Of a stretch of DNA of 64,000 bases, positions 31,368 to 41,118 are shown one piece after another. The stretch spans positions 1-64,000 of the forward strand of contig JAWVFK010000015.1 of the NCBI GenBank assembly GCA_033856175.1, read 5' to 3'. Each line of letters opens with the position of its first letter. Positions within the stretch are counted from its first letter, which is position 1. The position numbers and the translations under genes were made by a program. The notes below the pieces were generated by a model, which saw nothing but the letters and a program-made list of their open reading frames with translations, was not told the DNA's origin and did not search any database. This stretch comes from JAWVFK01 sp033856175 (GTDB lineage: Bacteria > Actinomycetota > Thermoleophilia > Solirubrobacterales > 70-9).

Positions 31368-32668
31368 CCGTCGTCCTGCTGATCCTGCTGGTCGTGCTGG
31401 TCGCCGTCAACGGCCTCTTCGTCGCCGCCGAGATCGGCCTCGTTCGCTCGCGCCGGGCGCGGCTCGAGACGCTCGCGCAGGAGGGCGAGCGGGGCGCGCA
31501 GCAGGCGATGGAGCAGATCGATCGCATCGCCGAGTTCGTCGCCGCCTGCCAGGTCGGCATCACGCTCTGCTCGATCGGCATCGGCTTCCTCGGCGAGCCC
31601 GCCTTCGCCGGCCTGCTGAGGCCCGCCTTCGGCGGTCTCTCCCACGCCCTGGCCACCGCGATCGCCCTCGGCATCGCCTTCGCGATCGTCACCTCGCTCC
31701 ACATCACCTTCGGCGAGCTGGTGCCGAAGCTGATGGCGATCTCCCGCACCGAGGGGGCCGCGCGCCGCCTGGCCGGGCCGCTCGGCGCCTTTCGCAAGGT
31801 CAGCGCCCCGGTCACGCTCGGCCTCTCGGCGGTCGCCAATCGCGTCGTCCGCATGTTCGGCGTCCACACCGACGAGCTGACCGCCGACCCCACCTCCGAG
31901 GACATCAAGGTCCTGATCGCCCAGTCGAGCACGGGCGGCGTCCTCGACCCCGGCGAGGCAGTGATGCTGACCGGCGTCTTCCACCTCCACGAGCAGGAGG
32001 CGCGAGAGGTGATGACGCCGATCCCGGCGGTCGTCACCGTCGACGTCTCCGACACCGTCGAGACCGCGCTCAAGCGCTGCGTCTCCTCCGGCCACACGCG
32101 GCTCGTCGTCATCGAGGACGAGAACCCCGACAAGGTCAAGGGCATCGTCCACAACAACTCGCTCGCCCGGCTCTACATGAACGAGGGGGCCGAGGCGTCG
32201 ATCGAGCGGGCGATCCGCGAGGCGCCGATCGTCCCCGAGACGCGGCCGCTCGACGACCTGCTGCAGGACCTCCAGCGGCAGCGAACCTCGATGGCGATCG
32301 TCGTCGACGAGTACGGGCGGACGATCGGCATCGTCACCGTCGAGGACATCCTCGAGGAGGTCGTCGGTGAGATCGAGGACGAGACCGACCCCCTCGCCGC
32401 AGCGATCCGCCGGCTGACCAACGGCGACTGGTTCGTCCGCGGCCACGTTTCGCTCGGCGATCTCCACGACGCCGGCATCGATCTGCCGGTCGACACCGAG
32501 GCCTTCAACTCGGTCGGCGGCTATGTCTTCAACGAGCTGGGCCGGCTGCCCAAGCGCGGCGACAGCATCACCGCCGACGGCTACACGATCCGTGTCGAGT
32601 CCGTGCGTGAGAACCGGATCGAGGCGCTTCGCATTCGCGCCAGCGCCCCGGCCGGCGCCTCTGGCTGA
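31364..32668 (+). CDS. CNNM/CorC-HlyC family membrane protein with CBS pair
   Basis: 434 residues in the hemolysin-C/CorC (UPF0053) arrangement. The N-terminal CNNM membrane domain (~1-190, three to four helices) begins LLILLVVLVAVNGLFVAAEIGLV. A CBS pair (~205-330; EVMTPIPAVVTVDVSDTVETALKRC and SMAIVVDEYGRTIGIVTVEDILEEVVGEI) and a C-terminal CorC_HlyC domain (LPKRGDSITADGYTIRVESV) follow. Relatives are implicated in Mg/Co or Na-Mg transport; haemolysis is a historical label. The start overlaps an 18-codon proline-rich uORF by 4 nt. Confidence 0.9.
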   Translation: MTVVLLILLVVLVAVNGLFVAAEIGLVRSRRARLETLAQEGERGAQQAMEQIDRIAEFVAACQVGITLCSIGIGFLGEPAFAGLLRPAFGGLSHALATAIALGIAFAIVTSLHITFGELVPKLMAISRTEGAARRLAGPLGAFRKVSAPVTLGLSAVANRVVRMFGVHTDELTADPTSEDIKVLIAQSSTGGVLDPGEAVMLTGVFHLHEQEAREVMTPIPAVVTVDVSDTVETALKRCVSSGHTRLVVIEDENPDKVKGIVHNNSLARLYMNEGAEASIERAIREAPIVPETRPLDDLLQDLQRQRTSMAIVVDEYGRTIGIVTVEDILEEVVGEIEDETDPLAAAIRRLTNGDWFVRGHVSLGDLHDAGIDLPVDTEAFNSVGGYVFNELGRLPKRGDSITADGYTIRVESVRENRIEALRIRASAPAGASG

Positions 32669-32752
32669 CCAAGCGTCCGCCGGCGCGCGAATCCGTCCGT
32701 AGGGCTCTTTAGCTTGCCTGGGCATCGGGCACGCAACGCGGGAGAGCCGGCG

Positions 32753-33049
32753 ATGTGGGTAGTCCGCCTCACGGACAAGCAGCTTGAAGTCGTGCGCGCG
32801 GTCCTCCGCTCCGAGGAGCACCTCGGCCCGGCGCTCCAAGGCGCCCTCGAGGCGCTCGACCTCGCCCGCTGGGATGACCTGCCCGAGGCCGAGCTGCCCT
32901 GGGACGAGGTGATGAGCGCCGCCCGCAAGCAGGGCATCTCAGAGGCCGACGTGATCTGGGACCTCGCCGGCCGCCGCAAGAAGGCCCAACGCGCCGCCGC
33001 GGCGGCAAAGGCGCCGCGCAAGGCCCGCCAGCAAAAGCGCGCCGCCTGA
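32753..33049 (+). CDS. Small protein of unknown function with Lys/Ala/Arg tail
   Basis: 98 residues. The N-terminal ~65 residues look folded (VVRLTDKQLEVVRAVLRSEEHLGPALQGALEALDL) and acidic. The last ~30 are a basic low-complexity tail rich in Ala, Lys and Arg, which suggests nucleic-acid contact. GGAG lies 8 nt before ATG 32753. I recognise no domain. It stands alone between the CNNM gene and a convergent dehydrogenase. Confidence 0.6.
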   Translation: MWVVRLTDKQLEVVRAVLRSEEHLGPALQGALEALDLARWDDLPEAELPWDEVMSAARKQGISEADVIWDLAGRRKKAQRAAAAAKAPRKARQQKRAA

Positions 33050-33074
33050 GACAGGCTCTCAGCGCGCTCCACTC

Positions 33075-33899
33075 TCAGTAGGAATAGAAGCCCTCGCCGC
33101 TCTTGCGGCCGAGGCGCCCGTCGCCGACCATCTCGATCAGCAGGCCCGGCGGCCGGTGCCCCGGCTCGCCGCTGTCGGCGTGCAGCGACTCGCCGATCGC
33201 GACGGCGACGTCGATGCCGACCATGTCGAGCAGCGCCAGCGGTCCCATCGGGTGACCGCCGCCGAGCCTCATGCAGGCATCGACGTCGTCGGCGCCCATG
33301 CCGGTCCGCTCGACCAGTCGCACCGCGTCGAAGAGGTAGGGAAAGAGCAGGCGGTTGACGACGAAACCGGCCTGGTCGGGGACCTCGACCGGCGTCTTGC
33401 CGATCGCCTCGCACCAGTTGCGGGCCCGCCGCCGCAGATCCTCGGGCGAGCCGTCGATGAAGCAGAGCTCGATCAGCTCCATCTTCGTCACCGGGTTGAA
33501 GACGTGAAGCCCGAAGAGCCGTTCGCCGTGACCGCTCGCGGCGGCCAGATCGGCGATCGAGAGGGAGGAGGTGGTCGTCGCCAGATCGGCCCCCGGCGCC
33601 GCGTCGGCCACCGATCGCAACAGCGCCGCCTTGGCGCCGGCCTCCTCGACGATCGCCTCGATCACCAGATCGCAGCGCGCCAGGTCGTCGGCCTGGACGG
33701 TCGAGCGCAACCGGCCCGGATCGGCGCCCTCGACCTTCTCGCAGAGCTCGCGCGCAGCCTGCGCTCCGCGCTCCGCCGAGCCCTCGCTGCGCGCCAGCAG
33801 GATCACCTCAGACACCCGCGTCGCCGCGGCCGCAAGGCCGGCGGCGATCGTGCCGCTGCCGGCGATCCCCACCTTCTCGTAAGTGGACGAGCCTGCCAT
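33075..33899 (-). CDS. 3-hydroxyacyl-CoA dehydrogenase (NAD-dependent)
   Basis: 274 residues of the 3-hydroxybutyryl-CoA dehydrogenase type; the third step of beta-oxidation, or its reverse. The Rossmann loop VGIAGSGTIAAGLA opens the protein. IEAIVEE, TTTSSLSIADLA and FGLHVFNPVTKMELIEL contain the catalytic Ser/His region, and the C-terminal HADH domain shows GFVVNRLLFPYL and GHPMGPLALLDMVG. ATG 33899 is chosen as it lies just before the Rossmann strand; a CATACT box lies 8 nt upstream. It diverges from the thiolase, with two palindromic operators between. Confidence 0.92.
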   Translation of the reverse strand: MAGSSTYEKVGIAGSGTIAAGLAAAATRVSEVILLARSEGSAERGAQAARELCEKVEGADPGRLRSTVQADDLARCDLVIEAIVEEAGAKAALLRSVADAAPGADLATTTSSLSIADLAAASGHGERLFGLHVFNPVTKMELIELCFIDGSPEDLRRRARNWCEAIGKTPVEVPDQAGFVVNRLLFPYLFDAVRLVERTGMGADDVDACMRLGGGHPMGPLALLDMVGIDVAVAIGESLHADSGEPGHRPPGLLIEMVGDGRLGRKSGEGFYSY

Positions 33900-33965
33900 C
33901 GACCCGCAGTATGCCGAGAGGCAATCGCCGGCGATTGGCATCCCGGCGAGGCAGACAAACCTGGC

Positions 33966-33979
33966 TGACTGACCAGTCA
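33966..33979. promoter_or_regulatory. Palindromic operator TGACTG-AC-CAGTCA (site 1)
   Basis: A perfect 6+2+6 palindrome in the divergent gap between the hydroxyacyl-CoA dehydrogenase and thiolase genes. The same 14 bases occur at 42467-42480. The size fits a TetR-family fatty-acid regulator; no such gene is in the window. Confidence 0.65.
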
Positions 33980-33996
33980 ATCGATCGGCTATCGTT

Positions 33997-34010
33997 CGGC
34001 TGACCAGTCG
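33997..34010. promoter_or_regulatory. Second, degenerate copy of the operator (site 2)
   Basis: CGGCTG-AC-CAGTCG, one mismatch from a perfect palindrome and sharing the core CTGACCAGTC with site 1. Its centre lies 31 bp from site 1, about three helical turns, so two dimers could bind one DNA face. It ends 28 bp before the thiolase ATG. Confidence 0.5.
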
Positions 34011-34038
34011 TCCCAATCACTTACGGAGGCTTCAACGC

Positions 34039-35229
<1,191 letters not shown>

Positions 35230-35239
35230 GACCGAGCCG

Positions 35240-35905
35240 ATGACACCAGGCGCCGCCGGCGCCGCCAAGCTGCCTGCCGCCAAGGAGCTCTCGGCGGCCG
35301 ATCGCGCGCTCGCCAAAGCCGATCCGGCGATCGGTCGCCTGATCGAGGCCGGCGGGCCGATCGACTCCGCCGAGGATCGTCGCGCCAGCAGGCCCGACCC
35401 GTACGAGGCCCTCGCCCGGGCGATCGTCGGCCAGCAGCTCTCGACCAAGGCCGCGGCGTCGATCTGGGAGAAGGTGCTGGCGGTCTTCGACGGCAGGACG
35501 CCGACGCCGAAGCAGGTGATCGAGGCCGAGCCGCAGGCGCTGCGCGACGCCGGCCTGTCCTGGTCGAAGGTCTCCTACTTCCGCGACCTCGCCGAGCGGA
35601 TCGACGACGGCGAGCTCGACCTCGGCAGCGTCGTCGAGATGCCCGACGAGGAGGTGATCGAGGAGCTGACCCGGGTCAAGGGGATCGGCCGCTGGACGGC
35701 CGAGATGTTCCTGATCTTCCACCTCGGCCGCCCCGACGTCTTCTCGCCCGGCGACCTCGGACTTCGCCGCGGCATCGAGCGCGCCCACGGCCTCGACGAT
35801 CTGCCCGAGCAGGCTGAGGCGGCGGTGATCGCCGAGCGCTGGAGCCCGCACCGCACCCTCGCCAGCCTCTACCTCTGGCGCTCGCTCCACAACGAGCCCT
35901 CATGA
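35240..35905 (+). CDS. DNA-3-methyladenine glycosylase II type (HhH-GPD)
   Basis: 221 residues; removes alkylated bases by base excision repair. Seen: the N-terminal helical region with ARAIVGQQLSTKAAASIWEKV, the helix-hairpin-helix VKGIGRWTAEMFLIF and the catalytic Asp in FSPGDLGLRRG. It lacks the extra N-terminal domain of E. coli AlkA, as in shorter archaeal or Bacillus-type enzymes. It starts 10 nt after the thiolase stop, so it probably shares that transcript, though functionally unrelated. Confidence 0.9.
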   Translation: MTPGAAGAAKLPAAKELSAADRALAKADPAIGRLIEAGGPIDSAEDRRASRPDPYEALARAIVGQQLSTKAAASIWEKVLAVFDGRTPTPKQVIEAEPQALRDAGLSWSKVSYFRDLAERIDDGELDLGSVVEMPDEEVIEELTRVKGIGRWTAEMFLIFHLGRPDVFSPGDLGLRRGIERAHGLDDLPEQAEAAVIAERWSPHRTLASLYLWRSLHNEPS

Positions 35906-35933
35906 GGGTCGCGCTAGATAGGCTCCGCAGCCG

Positions 35934-37109
35934 ATGGACCTGACGCCGACGCCGGAGGAGCAGGCATTCCGCGAAGAGGTTCGCGGCTGGCTCGAGGCCA
36001 ACCACCCCGGGCCGGAGCCGAACGACCTCGAGGAGCTCATTCCCTTCCGGATCGCCTGGCAGCGCCAGATGCACGAGGCCGGCTGGGCCGGCATCTCCTG
36101 GCCGAAGGAGTACGGCGGCCGCGGCGCGACGCTGATCGAGCAGGCGATCTTTGCCCAGGAGGCGGCGAGGGCCGAGGTTCCCCAGCCCGCCAACGTCCTC
36201 GGCCTCGTCATGGGCGGTCCCGTCGTCATCGTCCACGGCACCGAGGACCAGAAGGAGCGCTGGCTCGACCCGATCCTCTCGGCTGAGGAGATCTGGTGCC
36301 AGGGCTTCTCCGAGCCCGACTCGGGCTCCGACCTCGCCTCGCTGAAGACCCGCGCCGTCAAGGACGGCGACGAGTGGGTCGTCACCGGGCAGAAGGTCTG
36401 GACGAGCCTGGCCCACCACGCCAAGTGGTGCATGCTCGTCGCCCGCACCGACCCCGACGCCCCCAAGCACAAGGGGCTGACCTACTTCATCATGGACATG
36501 GATCAGGAGCAGGTTCAGGTCCGCCCGCTCGTCCAGATTACCGGCGAGCCCGAGTTCAACGAGCTCTTCCTCGAGGAGGCGCGGATCCCCGACGAGAACG
36601 TCATCGGCGGCGTCGGCAACGGCTGGAACGTCGCGATCACGACGCTGATGAACGAGCGCGCCGGCCTCGCCTTCGGCGCCCTCGGCCAGATCCAGAACGG
36701 CCTCCAGAAGGCGATCGAGCTCGCCCGCCAGACGCCGGTCAACGGCCACACCGCCGCCGACGACTCGGCCATCCGCCAGCGCCTCGCCCAGCTCCACATC
36801 GACGTCGAGACGATGCGGCTGAACGCCTACCGTGGCCTGACGGCGACGATGAAGCACGGCGTCCCTGGGCCGGAGGGCTCACTCGGCAAGTGGCAGTGGG
36901 CCGAGATCAACCAGGGCCTGACCGAGCTGGCGCTCGAGCTCGAGGGCTCCTACGCGGCGCTCGGACGCGGCGCTGAGCACGCCGTCGCCGACGGCCGCTG
37001 GCAGCGCGAGTTCCTGCGCTCGCGGGCCAACTCGATCGAGGGCGGCACCACCGACATCCTCAAGAACATCATCGCCGAGCGGATCCTCGGCCTGCCGAAG
37101 CTGAGGTAG
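35934..37109 (+). CDS. Acyl-CoA dehydrogenase, catalytic-type subunit of a likely heteromeric pair
   Basis: 391 residues, FAD-dependent alpha,beta-desaturation of acyl-CoA. The N-terminal helices (TPTPEEQAFREEVRGWLEANH), the FAD/substrate loop GFSEPDSGSDLASLKTRA and VVTGQKVWTSLAHHA are followed by the C-terminal SIEGGTTDILKNIIAERILG, which keeps the Glu in the catalytic EGT-like position. The partner gene starts 2 nt after the stop. TAGGCT lies 9 nt before the ATG. The pairing resembles the mycobacterial FadE pairs used on steroid side chains. Confidence 0.92.
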   Translation: MDLTPTPEEQAFREEVRGWLEANHPGPEPNDLEELIPFRIAWQRQMHEAGWAGISWPKEYGGRGATLIEQAIFAQEAARAEVPQPANVLGLVMGGPVVIVHGTEDQKERWLDPILSAEEIWCQGFSEPDSGSDLASLKTRAVKDGDEWVVTGQKVWTSLAHHAKWCMLVARTDPDAPKHKGLTYFIMDMDQEQVQVRPLVQITGEPEFNELFLEEARIPDENVIGGVGNGWNVAITTLMNERAGLAFGALGQIQNGLQKAIELARQTPVNGHTAADDSAIRQRLAQLHIDVETMRLNAYRGLTATMKHGVPGPEGSLGKWQWAEINQGLTELALELEGSYAALGRGAEHAVADGRWQREFLRSRANSIEGGTTDILKNIIAERILGLPKLR

Positions 37110-37111
37110 CG

Positions 37112-38266
37112 GTGTACTTCGACCTCAACGACGAGCAGCGCCAGATCCAGGAGACCGCGCGCGAGTTCCTCGGCTCGCGTTACAAGTCCGAGCGGATCAG
37201 GGAGCTGATCGAGACCGACCAGGGCTTCGACGACGCCGACTGGGCCGAGATGTGCGAGCTCGGCTGGCCTGGCCTGGCGCTGCCCGAGGAATGGGGCGGC
37301 CAGGGCCTCGGCATCGTCGACCTCGCCGTCGTCTTCGAGCAGATGGGCTACGCCCTGGCTCCCTCGCCGCTGCTCTCGACCACGATCGCCGGCCTTGCGC
37401 TGGCCGCCGGCGGCAGCGACGAGCAGCGCGACGAGTTCCTGCGGCCGCTGGCAACGGGCGAGAAGCGCGGCGCGCCGGCGATCGTCGACGCCGGCTCACC
37501 CGGCACCCCCGGCCAGTTCACGCTCGAGGCCCAGCCCTCCGACGCCGGCGTCGTCCTCGACGGCGAGAAGGTCCTCGTCCTCGACGCCGGCAGCGCCGAC
37601 TTCTTCCTCGTCGCCACGGCCGACGGCGCCCGCCACATCGTCGAGCGCGACGCCGACGGCGTCACCGTGACCGTCGAGCCCTCGCTCGACCCGACCCGCC
37701 GCCTCGGCAGCGTCAAGCTCGAGGCTGTCGAGGTGCTGGCCGAGCGGACGCTGCCCGGCGCCGCTGAGGACTACCTGCCGGTGCTGAACCGGCTGCTCGT
37801 CGCCACCGCCGCGGAGCTGACCGGCATCGCCCAGCGCGCCCTCGACATGGCCGTCGCCTACGCCAAGGAGCGCCAGCAGTTCGGCCGCGCGATCGGCGCC
37901 TACCAGGCCGTATCCCACCGCTGCGCCCACATGCTGCTCGACACCGAGAACGCCCGGTCGGCCACCTACTACGCGGCCTGGACCGCCGACGCCGAACCGG
38001 ACTCGCTGCCGCTGGCGGCCTCGATCGCCAAGGCCGCGGCGTCCGACGCCGGCTGCCGCGTAACCCACGACTCGCTCCAGGTCCACGGCGGCATCGGCTT
38101 CACCTGGGAGCACGACATCCACCTCTTCCTCAAGCGGGCCCGGGTGGACGCCGCCCTCTTCGGCGACGCCGGCTGGCATCGCGAGCGCGTCGCCCAGCTG
38201 ATCGTCGACGAGCCCGCCGATGCGCCGCGAGGCGAGCCCGTCGGCGCAGCCGCAGCCGCCGCTTGA
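37112..38266 (+). CDS. Acyl-CoA dehydrogenase, probable non-catalytic partner subunit
   Basis: 384 residues of the same fold: FDLNDEQRQIQETAREFLGSRY, ALPEEWGGQGLG, YAKERQQFGRAIGAYQAVSH and THDSLQVHGGIGFTWEHDIHLFLKRA. The C-terminal EGT block with the catalytic Glu is absent, and VDAALFGDAGWHRERVA stands there instead. The usual SEPxxGSD FAD loop is also not recognisable (TLEAQPSDAG region). These losses, and the 2-nt spacing from an intact homologue, point to an alpha2beta2 enzyme as known for several actinobacterial FadE pairs. The start is GTG. Confidence 0.88.
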   Translation: MYFDLNDEQRQIQETAREFLGSRYKSERIRELIETDQGFDDADWAEMCELGWPGLALPEEWGGQGLGIVDLAVVFEQMGYALAPSPLLSTTIAGLALAAGGSDEQRDEFLRPLATGEKRGAPAIVDAGSPGTPGQFTLEAQPSDAGVVLDGEKVLVLDAGSADFFLVATADGARHIVERDADGVTVTVEPSLDPTRRLGSVKLEAVEVLAERTLPGAAEDYLPVLNRLLVATAAELTGIAQRALDMAVAYAKERQQFGRAIGAYQAVSHRCAHMLLDTENARSATYYAAWTADAEPDSLPLAASIAKAAASDAGCRVTHDSLQVHGGIGFTWEHDIHLFLKRARVDAALFGDAGWHRERVAQLIVDEPADAPRGEPVGAAAAAA

Positions 38267-39309
38267 CCGCCGCCGCGCTCGAGCGAATCTCGATCGCCGC
38301 GCTCGGCGACTCGGCGCAGGACCTCACCGTCGCCGCCGAGGAGGCCGAGGACGCCGGCATCGAGTGCATCTGGACGCCGGAGCTGTTTCGCAGCTCGGTG
38401 ACCCAGGCGACATGGATCGCGGCGAAGACGCGGCGCGTCGGCGTCGCCACCGGCATCGCCTGGGCGTTTACCCGCAGCCCCTTCATCACCGCCGTCAGCG
38501 CCCTCGACATCGACGAGATGTCGGGCGGGCGCTTCCGCCTCGGCATGGGGGCCGGCGTCCGCCGGCTCAACGAGAGCTGGCACAACGCCTCCTACGGCCG
38601 CCCGGCCCCTCACCTTCGTGAGGCGATCGAGGCGACGCGGCTGATCATCGAGCGCGCCGGCAGCGGCCGGCCGATCCGCTACGAGGGCAGCTACTACGAC
38701 ATCGACATCAAGGGCTGGGCGCGCCCCCACAAGCCGGCGCGCGAGACGATCCCGATCTACGCCGCCGCCGTGCAGAGCGGCATGGCGCGGATGGCGGGCG
38801 ACGTCGCCGACGGGCTCGTCGGCCACCCGGTCTGCTCGATCCGCTGGATCGACGAGACGATCGTCCCTGCCTTCGAGCTCGGGCTGAGCCGCTCGGGCCG
38901 CGAGCGCGGCTCGTTCGACTACCTGCCGACCGTCTGCTGCGCGATCGACGACGACGAGGATCGGGCGCGCGAGGTGGCCCGGCGGACAATCGCCTTCTAC
39001 GCCACCGTTCGCACCTACGCGCCGCTCTGGGACATGCACGGCTTCGGCGCCCAGGCGCTCGCCGTCGGCGACGCCTTTCGCAGCGGCGACCTGGCGTCGA
39101 TGCCGGGCCACGTCAGCGACGAGATGGTCGACACCTACACCGCGGCCGGCCCGCTCGACAAGGTCCGCGCCCGCGTCGTCGAGACCGCCGAGCGCGGCGA
39201 CGGCCTCTTCCTGACACCGCCGACCTACTTCATCGACCCCGCCGAGATCGCCGAGTACCAGCGCCGGATCGTCGAGGCCTTCGGGCCGGGCAGCGCCGCC
39301 CGGCTCTGA
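38263..39309 (+). CDS. LLM-class flavin/F420-dependent oxidoreductase
   Basis: 348 residues of the luciferase-like monooxygenase fold. Typical blocks: AEEAEDAGIECIWTPE, VGVATGIAWAFTRSPF, LDIDEMSGGRFRLGMGAG and IPIYAAAVQSGMARMAGDVADGLVGH. The set matches actinobacterial F420-dependent members more than FMN monooxygenases, but the cofactor is inferred. The TTG start overlaps the acyl-CoA dehydrogenase stop by 4 nt, so it is translationally coupled and probably acts on the same acyl substrate route. Confidence 0.87.
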   Translation: MTAAALERISIAALGDSAQDLTVAAEEAEDAGIECIWTPELFRSSVTQATWIAAKTRRVGVATGIAWAFTRSPFITAVSALDIDEMSGGRFRLGMGAGVRRLNESWHNASYGRPAPHLREAIEATRLIIERAGSGRPIRYEGSYYDIDIKGWARPHKPARETIPIYAAAVQSGMARMAGDVADGLVGHPVCSIRWIDETIVPAFELGLSRSGRERGSFDYLPTVCCAIDDDEDRAREVARRTIAFYATVRTYAPLWDMHGFGAQALAVGDAFRSGDLASMPGHVSDEMVDTYTAAGPLDKVRARVVETAERGDGLFLTPPTYFIDPAEIAEYQRRIVEAFGPGSAARL

Positions 39310-39313
39310 CCGG

Positions 39314-39982
39314 CTAGACCGGCAGCTTCTCGACGAACTCGACGAACTTGCGCGGGTCGCGCAGCGGTGCGCCGTGGCCGAAGCAGGCGAGCTTCGGCTC
39401 CAGCGCCGCGAGCTTGCGCGCCGACTCGCGGTTGCGGGCCGGGTCTGGGGTGAGGAAGCTCTTCGGCTCGTGCAGGCCGGGGAAGGCGGTCAGCTGGTCC
39501 ATGTTCGTCAGCACGTCGCCGAGGATCAGGACGCCGTCGGACTCGCGCCAGAAGGCGACGTGGCCGGCGGAGTGGCCGGGCACGTCGAGGACCTCGAAGC
39601 CGGCGACCTCGTCGCCCTCCGCGAGGTGGCGGCTGACCGGATGGCCGGGGCCGGTGAAGATCTTGACGAAGAAGCGCGCCATCGGATGGGCGGGCTGGCG
39701 CTGGCGGATCAGGTCCGGGTCCTCGGCGGCGTCGGCGTCCTTCTCGCTGCACCAGAGCGGGATGCCGAGCGCCTCGCAGACCTCGTGGCTGGCGCCCTGG
39801 TGGTCGGGGTGCGAGTGGGTCAGTGCGTGTGCCTTGACCTCGTGGCCCTCGAGCTCGCTGAGGATGCGCTTGCCCGAGTGACGGGTGGCGGCGTCGATCA
39901 GGACGTCGCCGATCAGGTAGGCGTTGATCCAGTTCGGCGGCCGCAGGCCGAGCTGCCAGACGTCGGGTGCCAGCTCCTTCAC
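39314..39982 (-). CDS. MBL-fold metallo-hydrolase
   Basis: 222 residues. The metal-binding motif THSHPDHQG lies near residues 55-63, later ligands in VPGHSAGHVAF and ILGDVL, and a final His in CFGHGAPL. Length and layout fit the glyoxalase II-like or lactonase/thioesterase branch, and substrate is unknown. GTG 39982 follows TAGGTT (39989-39994 on the minus strand) by 6 nt, so the mRNA is probably leaderless. It is convergent to the LLM gene, with 4 bp between stops. Confidence 0.87.
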   Translation of the reverse strand: MKELAPDVWQLGLRPPNWINAYLIGDVLIDAATRHSGKRILSELEGHEVKAHALTHSHPDHQGASHEVCEALGIPLWCSEKDADAAEDPDLIRQRQPAHPMARFFVKIFTGPGHPVSRHLAEGDEVAGFEVLDVPGHSAGHVAFWRESDGVLILGDVLTNMDQLTAFPGLHEPKSFLTPDPARNRESARKLAALEPKLACFGHGAPLRDPRKFVEFVEKLPV

Positions 39983-39988
39983 AGCGCC

Positions 39989-39994
39989 AACCTA
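39989..39994 (-). promoter_or_regulatory. -10 box TAGGTT for leaderless MBL-fold gene
   Basis: TANNNT 6 nt before GTG 39982 on the minus strand. Confidence 0.4.
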
Positions 39995-40072
39995 CCGCTC
40001 TGCGCACCCCGTGGTCCCTTTCTTTGATCGATGTCAGCGATAAAAAGGACCACGCCCGAGGTCATGACCGGA

Positions 40073-40876
40073 TCAGGCCTCGAGCGTGCCGCCGACGAAC
40101 TGGACCATGCCTGAGAGCCGCTGGTGCACCGCGGTGAAGCCGCGCTCGCGCAGCGCCTCGACGACCTCGTCCTGCTCGAAGAGCTTGATGCCGCTGCTGC
40201 GCTCGATCAGCGGTCGCAGCGCCGGGTGGGTGAGCTGGCGGCGGACCGAGGCCATGATCGAGACCCGGCCCCCCGGCCGCAGCACACGGGCGAACTCGTC
40301 GAGGGCGCCGAAGGGGTCGGCGAACAGGTGCAGGGCGGCGAAGCAGCAGAGGGCGTCGAAGGAGTCGTCGACGAACGGCAGTGAGGAGGCGTCGCCGTGA
40401 ACCAGCGCCATGTTGGCGAGCCGCGAGCGGACGAGGTCGATGACGCCGCGCTCGAGCATCGGCCGCGAAGCGTCGATGCCGACGGCGAGGCCCTCCGGGC
40501 CGACCGCGCGGGCGAACTCGCGAGTGAAGTTGCCGGGGCCGCAGGCGACGTCGAGGACGGCGTCGCCGGGAGTCAGGCCGAGCATCAGGCGAGCAATGCG
40601 GATCTCCTCCTCCATGCCCGGGCCGGTGACGCCCTTGGCGATCCGGCTCAGCGCCGGCCGCCACCAGCGCTCGTAGATCTGCGGTACGAGCCGGCTCGTC
40701 ATCAGGTCCTGGACCGGCCCCGTAGAGGCCAGGTTCGCCGGCAGCAGGTCGATGTAGCCGGCGCGGGCGGCGGTCTCGCCGCCGCGATCGCGGTGCTCCG
40801 GGCGCAGGATCGCCCGGACGCGCTCGAGCGCCGGCCGCGGAGCGCCCGATTCAGATGACTTAGTGGCTCGGGCCAA
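40073..40876 (-). CDS. Class I SAM-dependent methyltransferase
   Basis: 267 residues. A ~95-residue N-terminal extension (TGPVQDLMTSRLVPQIYERWWRPALSRIAKG) precedes the Rossmann methyltransferase with motif I VLDVACGPGNFTREFA, VGIDASRPML, VHGDASSLPFVDDSFDALCCF and LRPGGRVSI. This resembles the UbiE/menaquinone or sterol methyltransferase branch; substrate is not determinable. The TTG start lies 17 nt inside the preceding small gene, indicating coupling. Confidence 0.82.
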   Translation of the reverse strand: MARATKSSESGAPRPALERVRAILRPEHRDRGGETAARAGYIDLLPANLASTGPVQDLMTSRLVPQIYERWWRPALSRIAKGVTGPGMEEEIRIARLMLGLTPGDAVLDVACGPGNFTREFARAVGPEGLAVGIDASRPMLERGVIDLVRSRLANMALVHGDASSLPFVDDSFDALCCFAALHLFADPFGALDEFARVLRPGGRVSIMASVRRQLTHPALRPLIERSSGIKLFEQDEVVEALRERGFTAVHQRLSGMVQFVGGTLEA

Positions 40877-41105
40877 TGCCCCGCGGTTCGCCGCTGTGCT
40901 GAGCCAGGCCGCTGAGCTCTTCGATTGCCCGCTCGCCCTCGACCCGCGCCGGGTGGCCTTCCGCCAGCGGCGCGATCAGCCGCCGCACCCGCTCGCGGAT
41001 CTGCAGCGCGAAGTGCGGAGTCGCCGGGCCGACGAGGTCGCGGATGTCGTTGACGGTCGGCTCGCGACCTGACTGCAACCGCTCGGGGCTTTCCTGCTGG
41101 CTCAT
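40860..41105 (-). CDS. Small protein of unknown function
   Basis: 81 residues, mixed charge, no Cys: EPTVNDIRDLVGPATPHFALQIRERVRRLI then EGERAIEELSGLAQHS. I recognise no family. It precedes and overlaps the methyltransferase by 17 nt, so it may be its accessory partner. The ATG follows TAGCAT (41113-41118, minus strand) by 7 nt, suggesting that it is the first gene of a leaderless mRNA. Confidence 0.65.
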   Translation of the reverse strand: MSQQESPERLQSGREPTVNDIRDLVGPATPHFALQIRERVRRLIAPLAEGHPARVEGERAIEELSGLAQHSGEPRGIGPSH

Positions 41106-41112
41106 CGCGGCG

Positions 41113-41118
41113 ATGCTA
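41113..41118 (-). promoter_or_regulatory. -10 box TAGCAT for leaderless small gene
   Basis: TANNNT 7 nt before ATG 41105 on the minus strand. Confidence 0.4.
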
